A stretch of DNA of 64,000 bases from Sphingomonas asaccharolytica NBRC 15499. Lineage in GTDB: Bacteria; Pseudomonadota; Alphaproteobacteria; Sphingomonadales; Sphingomonadaceae. The notes beneath the pieces were generated by a model. The model did not search any database and had not been told where the DNA came from. It saw nothing but the letters and a program-made list of their open reading frames with translations. The position numbers were made by a program, and so were the translations under genes. The stretch covers positions 1-64,000 of the forward strand of contig NZ_BCYU01000017.1 of assembly GCF_001598355.1 (NCBI RefSeq). Direction: 5' to 3'. The number at the start of each line of letters is the position of its first letter. The first letter of the stretch is position 1. Shown one piece after another: positions 23,603-32,565 of this stretch.

Positions 23603-25633
23603 ATGACAAATATGTATGTGCTCGGCGCTTCGGCCGTCGTGGCCCTTGTTGTCGCTTGTCTGTTCATCCTCTCTCGCTGCGTTCGCTACGTGCGCAACAA
23701 CCGCGTCGCGATCGTCGAGAAATTGTGGAGCCGCAACGGCTCCGTCACCTCCGGCCTGATCGCGCTCAATGGCGAGGCTGGCTATCAGCCGATCGTCCTG
23801 CGCGGCGGCTATCACTTCTTCATGCCGTTCCAGTATCGCGTCCATTCGCAGCCCTTGGTCACCATCCCCCAAGGCCAGATCGGCTATGTCTTCGCGCGCG
23901 ATGGCGCCCCACTGGGTCCGACCCAGACGCTGGCGAGCAATTTGCGCACCGCCGACTTTCTCGACGTGCGCCGCTTCCTGGAAGATGGCGGACAGAAGGG
24001 CCCGCAGCGCGCGATCCTTCGCGAAGGCACGTACGCTATCAACCTGGCACAGTTCGTCATCATCACGCGCGAGCATCTCTACGGTCTGATGCTCGAGGCG
24101 AACGACTTCGACCTGTTCAGCAACATGCAGCGCGTGATCGAGGAGCGATCGGGCTTCGAGTCGGTCGTTATCAAGGACGCGTCCGACATGATCGGCATCG
24201 TCACGGTGCATGACGGCCCGGCGCTGACCGCCGACCAGATCATCGCGCCCGAAGTCGGCACCGATCAATCCGACGACGCGACCTTCCACAACAGCTTCCA
24301 GGATCCGGAGAAGTTCATCGCGGCGGGCGGTCGTCGCGGTCGCCAGCTTCAGGTGCTGGTCGAGGGCAGCTATTTCATCAACCGTTTGTTCGCGACGGTC
24401 GAGATGGTCGCCAAGACGGTGATCGATGTCGGCCATGTCGGCGTGGTCATCAGCTATACCGGCGACAGCGGCGCCGACACGTCCGGCGACGATTATCGCC
24501 ATGGCGAGCTGGTCGACCGCGGCACGCGCGGTGTGTGGAGCGAGCCCCTGCTCCCGGGCAAATATGCGTTCAACACCTATGCCGGGAAGATCCTGGTCGT
24601 GCCTACGACCAACTTCATCCTGAAATGGGATCAGGAGATGACCGGCCAGCACAAGTTCGACGAGAATCTATCTGAGGTCTCGCTGATCACCAAGGACGCG
24701 TTCGAGCCCACCTTGCCGCTCTCGGTGGTCGTGCATATCGATTACCGCAAGGCGCCGTTGGTGGTACAACGGTTCGGCGACATCAAGAAGCTGGTCGAGC
24801 AAACGCTCGATCCGATGGTCTCTGCCTATTTCAAGAACGTCGCGCAGAAGAAGACGCTGATCCAGTTGCTCCAGGAACGCTCCGACATCCAAGAGCAGGC
24901 GGGCGACCAGATGCGGGCGAAGTTCACCGCCTATAATCTCGAACTGCAGGAAGTGCTGATCGGTACGCCGCGTGCGGCCGCGGGCAACGACCAGATCGAA
25001 AAGGTGCTGCAGCAATTGCGCGAACGCCAGGTCGCCGAGGAACAGGTCACGACTTACGCCAAACAGCGCGTCGCAGCCGAGGGCGAAAAGGATTTGCGCG
25101 AGGCCCAGGCACGTGCGCATCAGCAGACCGCGATCACCGAGTCCGAGCTGTCGATCACGGTGCAGGAAAACCAGGGCAAGGCCGCGGTGAAGCGCGCCGC
25201 GCAGGAAGCGGAACAGACCCGCACGCTCGCCAAGGCCGAATCCGACCGCATCCGTATCGTCGGTGAGGGCGAAGCGGCGAAAGTCGTGGCGCTGGCGGGC
25301 GCCGAGGCCGACCGCATCACCAAGACCGGTCTCGCCACTGCCGAGACAATCGAGAAGCAGGCGGTCGCGTCGGGCGGCGCCCAGTTCCAGCTGACGCGTC
25401 AAGTGATCGAACGGCTGGCTCAGGCGCTCGAGACGTCGGGTGTCGACATCGTGCCGCGGGTGCAGATCAACACCGGCAGCGATGCTGGTGCGGGCGCCGG
25501 GGGTGGCGCGCTGCAGGCGTTGATCGGGATGCTGTTGTCGGAGAAAGGCATGTCGCTGCTGACTACGCCCGCGGCCAATGATCGCGGTCCCGTCACGCTC
25601 CCCGACGAAGACGCCGAGGTCGCGGCTGAATAG
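23603..25633 (+). CDS. SPFH/flotillin-like membrane scaffold protein
   Basis: 676 residues. An N-terminal membrane segment (VLGASAVVALVVACLFILS) is followed by a long beta-rich region with repeated modules related to RNNRVAIVEKLW and IVLRGGYHFFMPFQYRVH (about residues 35-330), an SPFH domain (about 335-480, including LPLSVVVHIDYRKAPLVVQRF), then a Glu/Ala/Lys/Gln-rich coiled coil (about 470-600) and a Gly-rich C-terminus. SPFH proteins form large rings or cages on membranes and organise proteases and lipids. It is longer than common flotillins (400-500 residues) because of the repeated N-terminal part. Confidence 0.85.
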   Translation: MTNMYVLGASAVVALVVACLFILSRCVRYVRNNRVAIVEKLWSRNGSVTSGLIALNGEAGYQPIVLRGGYHFFMPFQYRVHSQPLVTIPQGQIGYVFARDGAPLGPTQTLASNLRTADFLDVRRFLEDGGQKGPQRAILREGTYAINLAQFVIITREHLYGLMLEANDFDLFSNMQRVIEERSGFESVVIKDASDMIGIVTVHDGPALTADQIIAPEVGTDQSDDATFHNSFQDPEKFIAAGGRRGRQLQVLVEGSYFINRLFATVEMVAKTVIDVGHVGVVISYTGDSGADTSGDDYRHGELVDRGTRGVWSEPLLPGKYAFNTYAGKILVVPTTNFILKWDQEMTGQHKFDENLSEVSLITKDAFEPTLPLSVVVHIDYRKAPLVVQRFGDIKKLVEQTLDPMVSAYFKNVAQKKTLIQLLQERSDIQEQAGDQMRAKFTAYNLELQEVLIGTPRAAAGNDQIEKVLQQLRERQVAEEQVTTYAKQRVAAEGEKDLREAQARAHQQTAITESELSITVQENQGKAAVKRAAQEAEQTRTLAKAESDRIRIVGEGEAAKVVALAGAEADRITKTGLATAETIEKQAVASGGAQFQLTRQVIERLAQALETSGVDIVPRVQINTGSDAGAGAGGGALQALIGMLLSEKGMSLLTTPAANDRGPVTLPDEDAEVAAE

Positions 25634-25649
25634 TTACTCAAGACAAGCT

Positions 25650-25674
25650 CGCGGCCGGGTAATCCCCGGCCGCG
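25650..25674. terminator. Bidirectional hairpin between convergent genes
   Basis: CGCGGCCGGG (25650-25659) pairs perfectly with CCCGGCCGCG (25665-25674). There is no strong T-run on the plus strand, but the position between two converging genes suits a shared terminator. Confidence 0.55.
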
Positions 25675-25683
25675 ACTGCATGA

Positions 25684-26157
25684 TCATTGCTTAAAATAGA
25701 TGTGAACGGCGTTGGATAGTGCCACCCTCGGGGTCGCCGTCGCCGGAAAGAAAAGCGGGGTCGATGCCGGTGCGGATGGAACACCAATCACTTCCCCGAT
25801 GACCGACAACAGCATGATCCGAGCGGAGCTGAGCGCTATCCGCATCGTGCTCGCGAGACTGGGGTCGAGTCGCTCGATCGCACCGGCGTCGGCTCCCTCT
25901 AGCAGGGCAAGCAAATGATGTTCGTCGCGCGATAATCCGATGTCCAGCAGGCCGCCGGCACGGAAACGCCGCTGGAAGCCCGCCTCGAACAACGTCATCA
26001 CGCTATCGAAGACCGGTGCGAGCAGACCGGCGCCAAAGCGTTCGAGCCGTCGGTAGAGATTCGGTTGAACTGGATCGCCGGCGTCCCGCGCGATCCGCCA
26101 GTGCCTTGCGCTGTCGATGATGGTCCAGACGGCGGCGGGCGAAAACGCGAAACGCAT
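25684..26157 (-). CDS. Hypothetical protein
   Basis: 157 residues. ATG 26157 is chosen because AGGA lies 6 bases upstream; the frame extends further upstream without a better start. The protein is helical and Arg-rich in its first half (RIARDAGDPVQPNLYRRLER) with an Ala/Leu-rich second half (ARIMLLSVIGEVIGVPSAPA). No motif, signal peptide or membrane segment is certain. It is divergent from the DUF983 gene and convergent with the SPFH gene. Not recognised. Confidence 0.55.
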   Translation of the reverse strand: MRFAFSPAAVWTIIDSARHWRIARDAGDPVQPNLYRRLERFGAGLLAPVFDSVMTLFEAGFQRRFRAGGLLDIGLSRDEHHLLALLEGADAGAIERLDPSLASTMRIALSSARIMLLSVIGEVIGVPSAPASTPLFFPATATPRVALSNAVHIYFKQ

Positions 26158-26398
26158 AAGGGTTCCTTTCAGACACCCCTTCGATCGCGCCGCTTTTTCG
26201 GTTCGCTGGCGAAGCGATACGCCCAGCCTGTTGCAGCGGCAAGACGCCTGCACGCGGTTCATCCGATATCGCGACCTAAACGCGACCAGCCGTGAGGTCG
26301 TCTCCCGCAAGTCCGCCTCGGGAACGTCGCTAATGCGTGGAGTACAGTCGCCCGTCCGCGTTTTGCAGTTCGAAAGGTCTCGCGCTGCGGACAGGGTT

Positions 26399-26432
26399 GC
26401 ACTATGTATGGGTTCATATCCATACATAGTGC
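26399..26432. promoter_or_regulatory. Perfect 13-bp inverted repeat upstream of DUF983-MocR genes
   Basis: GCACTATGTATGG (26399-26411) and its exact reverse complement (26420-26432) flank an 8-base spacer. It ends 13 bases before the DUF983 start. MocR-type regulators bind paired sites at their own promoters, so this is the best candidate operator for the regulator encoded by the second gene. It also rules out the in-frame ATG at 26404 as the true start, since that codon lies inside the repeat. Confidence 0.6.
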
Positions 26433-26445
26433 TGAGAGACCCGAA

Positions 26446-26877
26446 ATGCCGCCCGTACAACATAGCAACGACAAGCTCCGCTGGATCATCGAAACTGGTT
26501 GGAGGGGGCTTTGCCCACGGTGCGGCAAGGGGCACATGTTCAAATCGTGGTTGAAAGTGAGTGACACCTGCGAATGTTGCGGATTGGACTACCGGTTTGC
26601 GGCGCCCGATGACGGCCCCGCCTTTTTCTCCTTATGCCTGATCGCCTTGCCACTGATCTTCGTCGTTGTATGGATTCAAGTAGCATACAACCCGCCGATA
26701 TGGGTCCATTTGGTCACGTCGGTCCCAATCATGGTGGCGGGGTGCCTGTTGCCGCTGCGGCCGATCAAGGGCTGGCTGGTCGCGTCGCAATATGTCAACC
26801 GGTCACAGGAGGCGGGCACCGAACGCCTCTGGAACCAGCTGCATGGCCGCACCAAAGGCAGCAATTTCGATGACTGA
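26446..26877 (+). CDS. DUF983 membrane protein with zinc-ribbon
   Basis: 143 residues from ATG 26446. The family pattern is clear: GWRGLCPRCGKGHMF, then CECCGLDYRF (two CxxC pairs), then DGPAFFSLCLIALPLIFVVV and a second membrane helix. DUF983 proteins are small inner-membrane proteins of unknown function found across Alphaproteobacteria, often near respiratory or envelope genes. Its stop overlaps the MocR start by 8 bases, so the two are co-expressed; this linkage is unusual. Confidence 0.88.
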   Translation: MPPVQHSNDKLRWIIETGWRGLCPRCGKGHMFKSWLKVSDTCECCGLDYRFAAPDDGPAFFSLCLIALPLIFVVVWIQVAYNPPIWVHLVTSVPIMVAGCLLPLRPIKGWLVASQYVNRSQEAGTERLWNQLHGRTKGSNFDD

Positions 26878-28228
26878 CGACTGGCTGCCCGACCTGACCA
26901 AAGCGCGCGCGCCGAAATATCTCGCCATCGCCGATGCACTCGGATCGGCGATCGAGCGCGGCAATTTGAGTAGCGGCGATCGCTTGCCGCCACAGCGCGA
27001 CCTCGCGGCGCGGCTTGGCGTCGACCTCACCACCGTGACCAGGGCTTATGAGACCGCCCGGCGACGCGGCCTGATCGAGGCGCATGGCCGTGCCGGCAGC
27101 TTCGTCCGCGGCGCTTCCCCCGCTCAGATCGAGGATGCCGCGCGGGTCGATACAGGCATGAACATGCCGCCCGAGTTACCCGGCGATATGCTGGGCCGCG
27201 CCATGCGCGATACCATCGCGACGTTGCTGGCGGACGGATCGGGATTGCGGATGCAATACCAGCCAATCGGTGGAAGCACGGCGGACCGTGCTGCTGGAGC
27301 GAGGCTGATCGCCCGCGCCGGCGCCGATGTGTCAGACGATCAAATTGTCGTTACCGCCGGCGCGCAAAACGCGCTCCATGCCATCGTGAACACGGCCCTC
27401 CGTCCCGGCGACGCGGTGGCATGCGGACGGTTCGTCTATTCGGGGTTCAAGGTGCTGGCCGCGCGGTTGGGATTACGGCTGGTCCCTTTGCCGACGATCG
27501 ACGGCGATGTCTTGGCGGCAGCCTGTCGCTCGGAACGGATCCGCGCATTGTATGTGGTGCCGACCAACGACAATCCGACCGCCGTGACGCTCGATGCCAC
27601 AACACGTCAATCGATCGCCCAAGCGGCGCGAGCAAACGATCTGACGGTGATCGAGGATGATGTGTATGGCGCCCTGTGCGCCACTCGCGCGGTACCAATC
27701 GCTGCTCTTGCGCCCGAGCGGACCTGGTATGTGGCGAGTGTGTCCAAGACCATCTCTCCGGCATTGCGCATCGCTTATGTTCGCGCGCCGGATATCGGCG
27801 GCGCGCTGCGCCTTGCCGCCGATGTTCACGAAACCGCGATCATGGCGCCGCCGCTTAACGCGGCCGTGGTGCGAACCTGGCTCGACGATGGCCGTTACGA
27901 TCGATTAGTCGAGGCGATGCGGAACGAGGCGATGCGGCGTCAGGCCATCGCTGCCGATATCCTGAAAGGCCTGCCCTATCAGGCGCATGCGCAGGGTTAT
28001 CATCTTTGGCTTCCGCTGCCCGCCGGTCCCGACGGCGCCGAACTGGCCGACGCAATGCAGTCGAGTGGCCTGTCGGTCGTTGCCGGCGACCGTTTTCGTG
28101 TCGCGCCCGGCGCGGATCAGGCGGTGCGGATATCGCTCGGTGGTTTGATCGAAACCTCTCGGCTGGCCCGGGCCCTCCACCTGATGCGGGGCCATTTCAA
28201 TATGCGCCAGCAACGCCTGCTCGTCTGA
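26870..28228 (+). CDS. MocR family regulator (GntR helix-turn-helix fused to aminotransferase fold)
   Basis: 452 residues. The N-terminal winged helix (YLAIADALGSAIERGNLSSG, then LPPQRDLAARLGVDLTTVTR) is of GntR type. From about residue 90 it has a PLP-dependent aminotransferase type I fold, with VVTAGAQNALHAI, TNDNPTAVTLD and the lysine motif SVSKTISPALRI for PLP attachment. MocR proteins use PLP to sense amines or amino acids and activate nearby genes. The target may be DUF983 itself or an unlinked gene. Confidence 0.9.
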   Translation: MTDDWLPDLTKARAPKYLAIADALGSAIERGNLSSGDRLPPQRDLAARLGVDLTTVTRAYETARRRGLIEAHGRAGSFVRGASPAQIEDAARVDTGMNMPPELPGDMLGRAMRDTIATLLADGSGLRMQYQPIGGSTADRAAGARLIARAGADVSDDQIVVTAGAQNALHAIVNTALRPGDAVACGRFVYSGFKVLAARLGLRLVPLPTIDGDVLAAACRSERIRALYVVPTNDNPTAVTLDATTRQSIAQAARANDLTVIEDDVYGALCATRAVPIAALAPERTWYVASVSKTISPALRIAYVRAPDIGGALRLAADVHETAIMAPPLNAAVVRTWLDDGRYDRLVEAMRNEAMRRQAIAADILKGLPYQAHAQGYHLWLPLPAGPDGAELADAMQSSGLSVVAGDRFRVAPGADQAVRISLGGLIETSRLARALHLMRGHFNMRQQRLLV

Positions 28229-28326
28229 GTTAGCGTGCTCCAGGCAGATAGTAATTAAGCCCTCCCCGCCAGCAACGGAACCGCGGGCGTTACGATCGCG
28301 TTCTATTGCGCAAGTAGGAGGTTCAG

Positions 28327-28461
28327 ATGACAGATATTCGTACCGACGATCGCACGGTGGTCGAACGCAGTAGTTTCAATGTCGCGAATGTGATCGTGGC
28401 GATCGCCCTTCTGCTGCTCGTGCTGGGTTTGCTCAAATATTTCCACGTGTCGCCGCTCTGA
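28327..28461 (+). CDS. Small single-span membrane protein
   Basis: 44 residues. A perfect AGGAGG lies 5 bases before ATG 28327. A polar N-terminus (TDIRTDDRTVVERSSF) is followed by one membrane helix (VANVIVAIALLLLVLGLLKY) and six more residues. Strong ribosome binding and clear topology support a real gene. Function unknown. Confidence 0.6.
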   Translation: MTDIRTDDRTVVERSSFNVANVIVAIALLLLVLGLLKYFHVSPL

Positions 28462-28473
28462 GGCTGATCGTTA

Positions 28474-28502
28474 CGCCTACCCGTGGTCTAGACGGGTAGG
28501 CG
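28474..28502. terminator. Hairpin after the small membrane protein gene
   Basis: CGCCTACCCG (28474-28483) pairs perfectly with CGGGTAGGCG (28493-28502) around a 9-base loop. It lies 12 bases after the small gene, but no T-run follows, so it may act as a Rho-assisted terminator or an mRNA-stabilising end. The rest of 28462-28720 holds nothing I can identify. Confidence 0.5.
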
Positions 28503-28720
28503 ATACGGCTGGAGCTGAGCCGTCATCTTCGCGATACTGATGGTTGTGCCAGCGCAGACGCCGTCCGCAGGCGTCGTCGATCTCAGTGCTCGCCCGGCTT
28601 ATTAGCTCCGCCGATCCGCGGCCGGTCTGCGGGTAACCGTCGGCAGCGTGCTCCTCTCACGCCCCTAAACGCATAAGAACGGTAAGCGAGCCGTGCTTCT
28701 CCGCCCCGCGGCAAGCGCCG

Positions 28721-30589
28721 TCAGGCGGCGAGATCGGTCTTCGTTGCTTCACGTGCCGGCGCTTGCAGCACCAATCGCGCGGTCGCGCCGCGGCCGACGC
28801 CATGGCTTTCGAGGCTCAACGAGCCTTCCATTGCGGTCACCGAATTGGCGCACCAATGCAGGCCAAATCCACCCGATTTGTGCTGGCGGGTCGAAAACCC
28901 GCGCTGGAACAATTGTTGCGTCCCGCCCGGATCGAACCCCTCACCCGTATCGTGGATCGAAATTTCGACCCGACCGTCATTTGTCTCGGAGATCGTCACG
29001 TTGATGCTGCCGGACCCGCCCGCCGCGGAGATCGCTTCGGCGGCGTTGGAGAACAGATTTCCGACAACCTGACTCAACAGCACGCGGTTGGCCATCACCT
29101 CATGTTTCTTCGCCGGGAAGTTGAACGCGATCGACGCGCCATTCCCGGAATGTCGCGCGATCGTCGCATTCTGCGCGATGATCTGCGTCGCATCGCATTC
29201 TTCGAGCGGCGGCCGCTCGTGCGCGAGCTGTTGTTGCGCGCCGATGATCTCCAACACCTGGCGCATCGCGTCGCGGCCGACCTGCAATTGATCGATCCGG
29301 TCCTCACGCTGCCTGTCCTCGGCGTCGAAAGCCGCGGCGATGAACGATGCCAGTTTTTCACGACGTTCGGGCGCGGTTTCCGCGGCGACCAGTTCTGCCA
29401 AGGCGCGTTCGACCAGCGCGCGCTCGACCGGCGCGGCTTGGCCGATCCCGGTCGACAAGATGGTCGATACCGGGTTCAACGCGTTGCGCACATTGTGCAT
29501 CACCGCAACCGCGCTCTCCGATCGGCCCAGCTCGAAACCTTGTGCCTCGACCTGTTCGCGCAGCTCCTTGAGCTGGACCAGCATCGCGTTGAAGCTGCGG
29601 CCGAGCGAGGCGATTTCATCGCGGCGCGCGGCATCCTGGGGCAATATGGTCAATGAACCGGAGTTGCGAACGCGCTGCATATGCCCCTCGACCCGGCCGA
29701 GCGGTTTGAGCACCAGAAGCGAGAACATCTGGCTCAGCACCGCGAGCACGAGCGCGAGCAAAATGGTCGATCCCAGCACCGCGAGCCAGAGCATGTGACG
29801 CCCGAGTTGCGACACGTCGCGCGGCACCACGAAGCTGGCGACGGCGACCGGCCTGCCCTCTGCTCCCGTCACCGGCACCGCGATCTGCATCATGGTGGGA
29901 CTGGTGGTGACGAGGTCGCCACCCGCGCCGTCGAGATCCAGGCGCGCGGGCACCTGGAGCAATTTCGCCAGCTGCGCTGACGTGATCCGGCGCGCCATGA
30001 CGACATAGCCGCGCGGCGTGCCGCTGCCGTCGCTTTTCCTGACCTTGGCGACACCGACCGCCGCCACGATCTTGCCAAGGCGAATATAGAAATGGCCCGA
30101 ATTGCTGCCCTTCATCGCGCTGTCGAGTGGGATATGGCGGATCGCCGCGACCATCGCGTCGCGTAGCCCATCATTCTCCCGGCCGGTGCGCGGATCGATC
30201 CAGCGCGCGATCACCAAGCCGCGATCGGGGCGCAGATAGGCCATGGCGTCGACGTCGAGATTGGCCATCGCCAGCGGGGAGAAACTCTCCTGCTCGAACG
30301 CGCGGGTCGGCTTGACGATGTAGTCGTAGCTGGCATTCCAGTCGCCATAATCGCGCACCGAGCTCTCGACCTTGGCCGCGAAGTCGCCGAGCGCGGCGCG
30401 CGTCCGCTGGACATGGCCGTCGATCGCCTGGCGTTCGAGCGCGTTGAAGCTGGGGGTGATAACCAGGGCCAGCAGCACCGTCAGCGCGATCGAGCCGAGC
30501 AACCCAACCGATGCGAGGATCAGGAGCAGCTTGCCGCCGAGCGATGCGAACGACAATCGGCGCCCGGTCGCGGCGCGCAGCCGGACCAT
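28721..30589 (-). CDS. CHASE4-HAMP sensor histidine kinase
   Basis: 622 residues. A membrane helix near residues 20-45 is followed by a periplasmic CHASE4 domain (signature DYGDWNASYDYI), a second helix near 275-300, a HAMP linker with LKPLGRVEGHMQRV, a coiled coil, and the phospho-acceptor motif AVMHNVRNALNPV. The ATP-binding domain shows NLFSNAAEAI, DTGEGFDPGG and GFGLHW. ATG 30589 overlaps the stop of the GGDEF-EAL gene by 4 bases (ATGA). It follows that gene in the operon and may feed its receiver domain. Confidence 0.92.
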   Translation of the reverse strand: MVRLRAATGRRLSFASLGGKLLLILASVGLLGSIALTVLLALVITPSFNALERQAIDGHVQRTRAALGDFAAKVESSVRDYGDWNASYDYIVKPTRAFEQESFSPLAMANLDVDAMAYLRPDRGLVIARWIDPRTGRENDGLRDAMVAAIRHIPLDSAMKGSNSGHFYIRLGKIVAAVGVAKVRKSDGSGTPRGYVVMARRITSAQLAKLLQVPARLDLDGAGGDLVTTSPTMMQIAVPVTGAEGRPVAVASFVVPRDVSQLGRHMLWLAVLGSTILLALVLAVLSQMFSLLVLKPLGRVEGHMQRVRNSGSLTILPQDAARRDEIASLGRSFNAMLVQLKELREQVEAQGFELGRSESAVAVMHNVRNALNPVSTILSTGIGQAAPVERALVERALAELVAAETAPERREKLASFIAAAFDAEDRQREDRIDQLQVGRDAMRQVLEIIGAQQQLAHERPPLEECDATQIIAQNATIARHSGNGASIAFNFPAKKHEVMANRVLLSQVVGNLFSNAAEAISAAGGSGSINVTISETNDGRVEISIHDTGEGFDPGGTQQLFQRGFSTRQHKSGGFGLHWCANSVTAMEGSLSLESHGVGRGATARLVLQAPAREATKTDLAA

Positions 30590-32469
30590 CAGCCGTTGGT
30601 CCCGTCGCCCGCCCGGATCGCGAATTCGTCGCCGTCGAGATCGTCCTCGCCGCCGATATAGCGCTCCTGCGCGATCTGGCGTGCGATATCGGCCGGGACC
30701 GGCCGTGAGAAATAATAGCCCTGCAAATGGCTCGCGCCGGCAAGGCGAAGCGCCTGGACCTGCGCCTCGGTCTCCACGCCTTCCGCCACCACGCCCAATC
30801 CCAGCGCGTGACCGAGATGGACGATCGACTGGACGATCGCGGCGGATTCGCGCTCGCGGCCCATGCCGTCGATGAAGCTCTTGTCGATCTTCAGACAATC
30901 GAGCGCGAACTTGCGGATATTGTAGAGCGACGAATAGCCGGTACCGAAATCGTCGAGCGCGATGCGGAATCCCATCTGGCGCAATTTGTAGAGCGTCTCG
31001 GCGGCGCGTTCGGCATTGTCGAAGATCGCGGTTTCGGTGATCTCGATTTGGACGCGGGCCGGTGCAATCCCCGCGCGCATCACGCGTTCGACGACATGGC
31101 CGACGAAGTTCAGGCGGCGGAACTGGCGCGGACTGAAATTGACCGAGACATATTGGCCCGGCCATTGGTCGAGCACCTTCAATGCCTCGTCGAGCACCCA
31201 GTCGCCCAGTTCGTGGATCAGGTTCGACTCTTCGGCGATGGGGATGAACAAGGCTGGGCTGATCGGCCCGAATTCGGCAGTGTTCCAGCGCAGCAGCGCT
31301 TCGAACCCGACGACTTCCATATCGTGACCCGCGACGATCGGCTGATAAGCGAGGCTCAGTTCGCCGCGTTCGATCGCCTGGCCCAACCCACCTTCGATGC
31401 GGCGGCGGAAGCGGACGCTTTCGTCCATGCCGTCATTAAAGGCGCGAACCACACCGCGACCCGATTTCTTGGCGTCGTTGAGCGCGAGATCGGCCTTGCG
31501 CATGACATCCGTCGGATCGCGATTGCCGTCAACTTCGGCGATCGCAAGACCGATCGAAGCCGATGCCTGGACCGAATGACCGATGATCCGAAAGCTGGAG
31601 GTGCAGGCGGCGATGATATGGTCGCAAGCCATGACCGCGGCCTGTTCGCCGAGCGTGTCGAACAAGATGCCGAACTCGTCGCCGCCCAGCCGCGCGACAA
31701 TCGCGCTCGGCGGGGCCGATTGCTGCAGGATCGCGTAGATCGCGCGGATCAGCTCATCGCCGGCAAGATGTCCCAGCGTGTCGTTGACGATCTTGAAACG
31801 ATCGAGATCGATCATCGCCGCCGCAAACATTCCGCCGCTGCGCGCCTTGTCGGTCAGCGCTTTCAGGAAGGCGAGCCGATTGGGCGCCTCGGTCAGCGAA
31901 TCGTGCGTCGCCATGTGCAGCGCCTTCGATTCGTTGGCGGCGAGTTCGACCGCTTGCTCCTCGAGCTTCGCCATTGCCGCGGCGAGTTCGCGATCCGCCT
32001 GCCAGCGGTGCGAAAGCGCGGTCGCGGTTTGCACGACCTCAGCGATCTCGAACGGTTTGGCGATGTAGAAAATCTTGTCGACTGGCCCCGCCGCCTTCGA
32101 GATCTCGATCGGCGAGAAATCTGAAAAGCCGGTGACGATGACGAGATTGATGTCGGGATCGAGCGCGCGGATGCGCGTCGCGGTTTCCTTGCCGTCGATC
32201 CCCGGCGGCATGCGGATGTCGATAAAGGCGACCGCGAACGGATTACCGTCGGCGATCGCGTCCTCGATCGCCGCGACCGCGTCGAGGCCCTGATTGCAAT
32301 GAACGGTGTCAAACGCCGCGCCGGCTGGCTCCGCCACTGGCACGGTCGCGTCGCCGAACAGCTCAACGGCCATGTCGCTCAACGCGTCATGATTGGTTAC
32401 CACCGGCTCAAAGCAGTGCCGGTAGGAATCATGCATTGCCGGTTCGTCGTCGACGATCAGAATTCGCAC
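30589..32469 (-). CDS. Receiver-GGDEF-EAL cyclic-di-GMP protein
   Basis: 626 residues from GTG 32469 (GAGGGA upstream); GTG 32502 is an alternative. The receiver domain starts RILIVDDEPAMHDSYRHCF and carries the phospho-acceptor Asp in VAFIDIRMPP. The GGDEF domain (about 200-365) has an intact RLGGDEFGILF, but the usual TGLPNR reads TEAPNR and no RxxD inhibitory site is seen. The EAL domain (about 375-610) has FEALLRW, DDFGTGYSSL and LKIDKSFIDG, so phosphodiesterase activity is likely. It probably turns the linked kinase signal into changes of cyclic di-GMP. Confidence 0.92.
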   Translation of the reverse strand: MRILIVDDEPAMHDSYRHCFEPVVTNHDALSDMAVELFGDATVPVAEPAGAAFDTVHCNQGLDAVAAIEDAIADGNPFAVAFIDIRMPPGIDGKETATRIRALDPDINLVIVTGFSDFSPIEISKAAGPVDKIFYIAKPFEIAEVVQTATALSHRWQADRELAAAMAKLEEQAVELAANESKALHMATHDSLTEAPNRLAFLKALTDKARSGGMFAAAMIDLDRFKIVNDTLGHLAGDELIRAIYAILQQSAPPSAIVARLGGDEFGILFDTLGEQAAVMACDHIIAACTSSFRIIGHSVQASASIGLAIAEVDGNRDPTDVMRKADLALNDAKKSGRGVVRAFNDGMDESVRFRRRIEGGLGQAIERGELSLAYQPIVAGHDMEVVGFEALLRWNTAEFGPISPALFIPIAEESNLIHELGDWVLDEALKVLDQWPGQYVSVNFSPRQFRRLNFVGHVVERVMRAGIAPARVQIEITETAIFDNAERAAETLYKLRQMGFRIALDDFGTGYSSLYNIRKFALDCLKIDKSFIDGMGRERESAAIVQSIVHLGHALGLGVVAEGVETEAQVQALRLAGASHLQGYYFSRPVPADIARQIAQERYIGGEDDLDGDEFAIRAGDGTNG

Positions 32470-32565
32470 CGCGCGCAGTCCCTCGCTTGGCGGGACGTAC
32501 ACGACGTCCCAAGGTCATTGAGGAGGCGTAAGCGGACGAGGTTAAGGCGCCGTAAACGATCTTTT

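Noticed and set aside
30590..31165. N-terminal extension of the histidine kinase to 814 residues
   Set aside because: The extension overlaps the EAL domain in another frame and is Arg-rich nonsense; ATG 30589 with its ATGA overlap and nearby membrane helix is the natural start.
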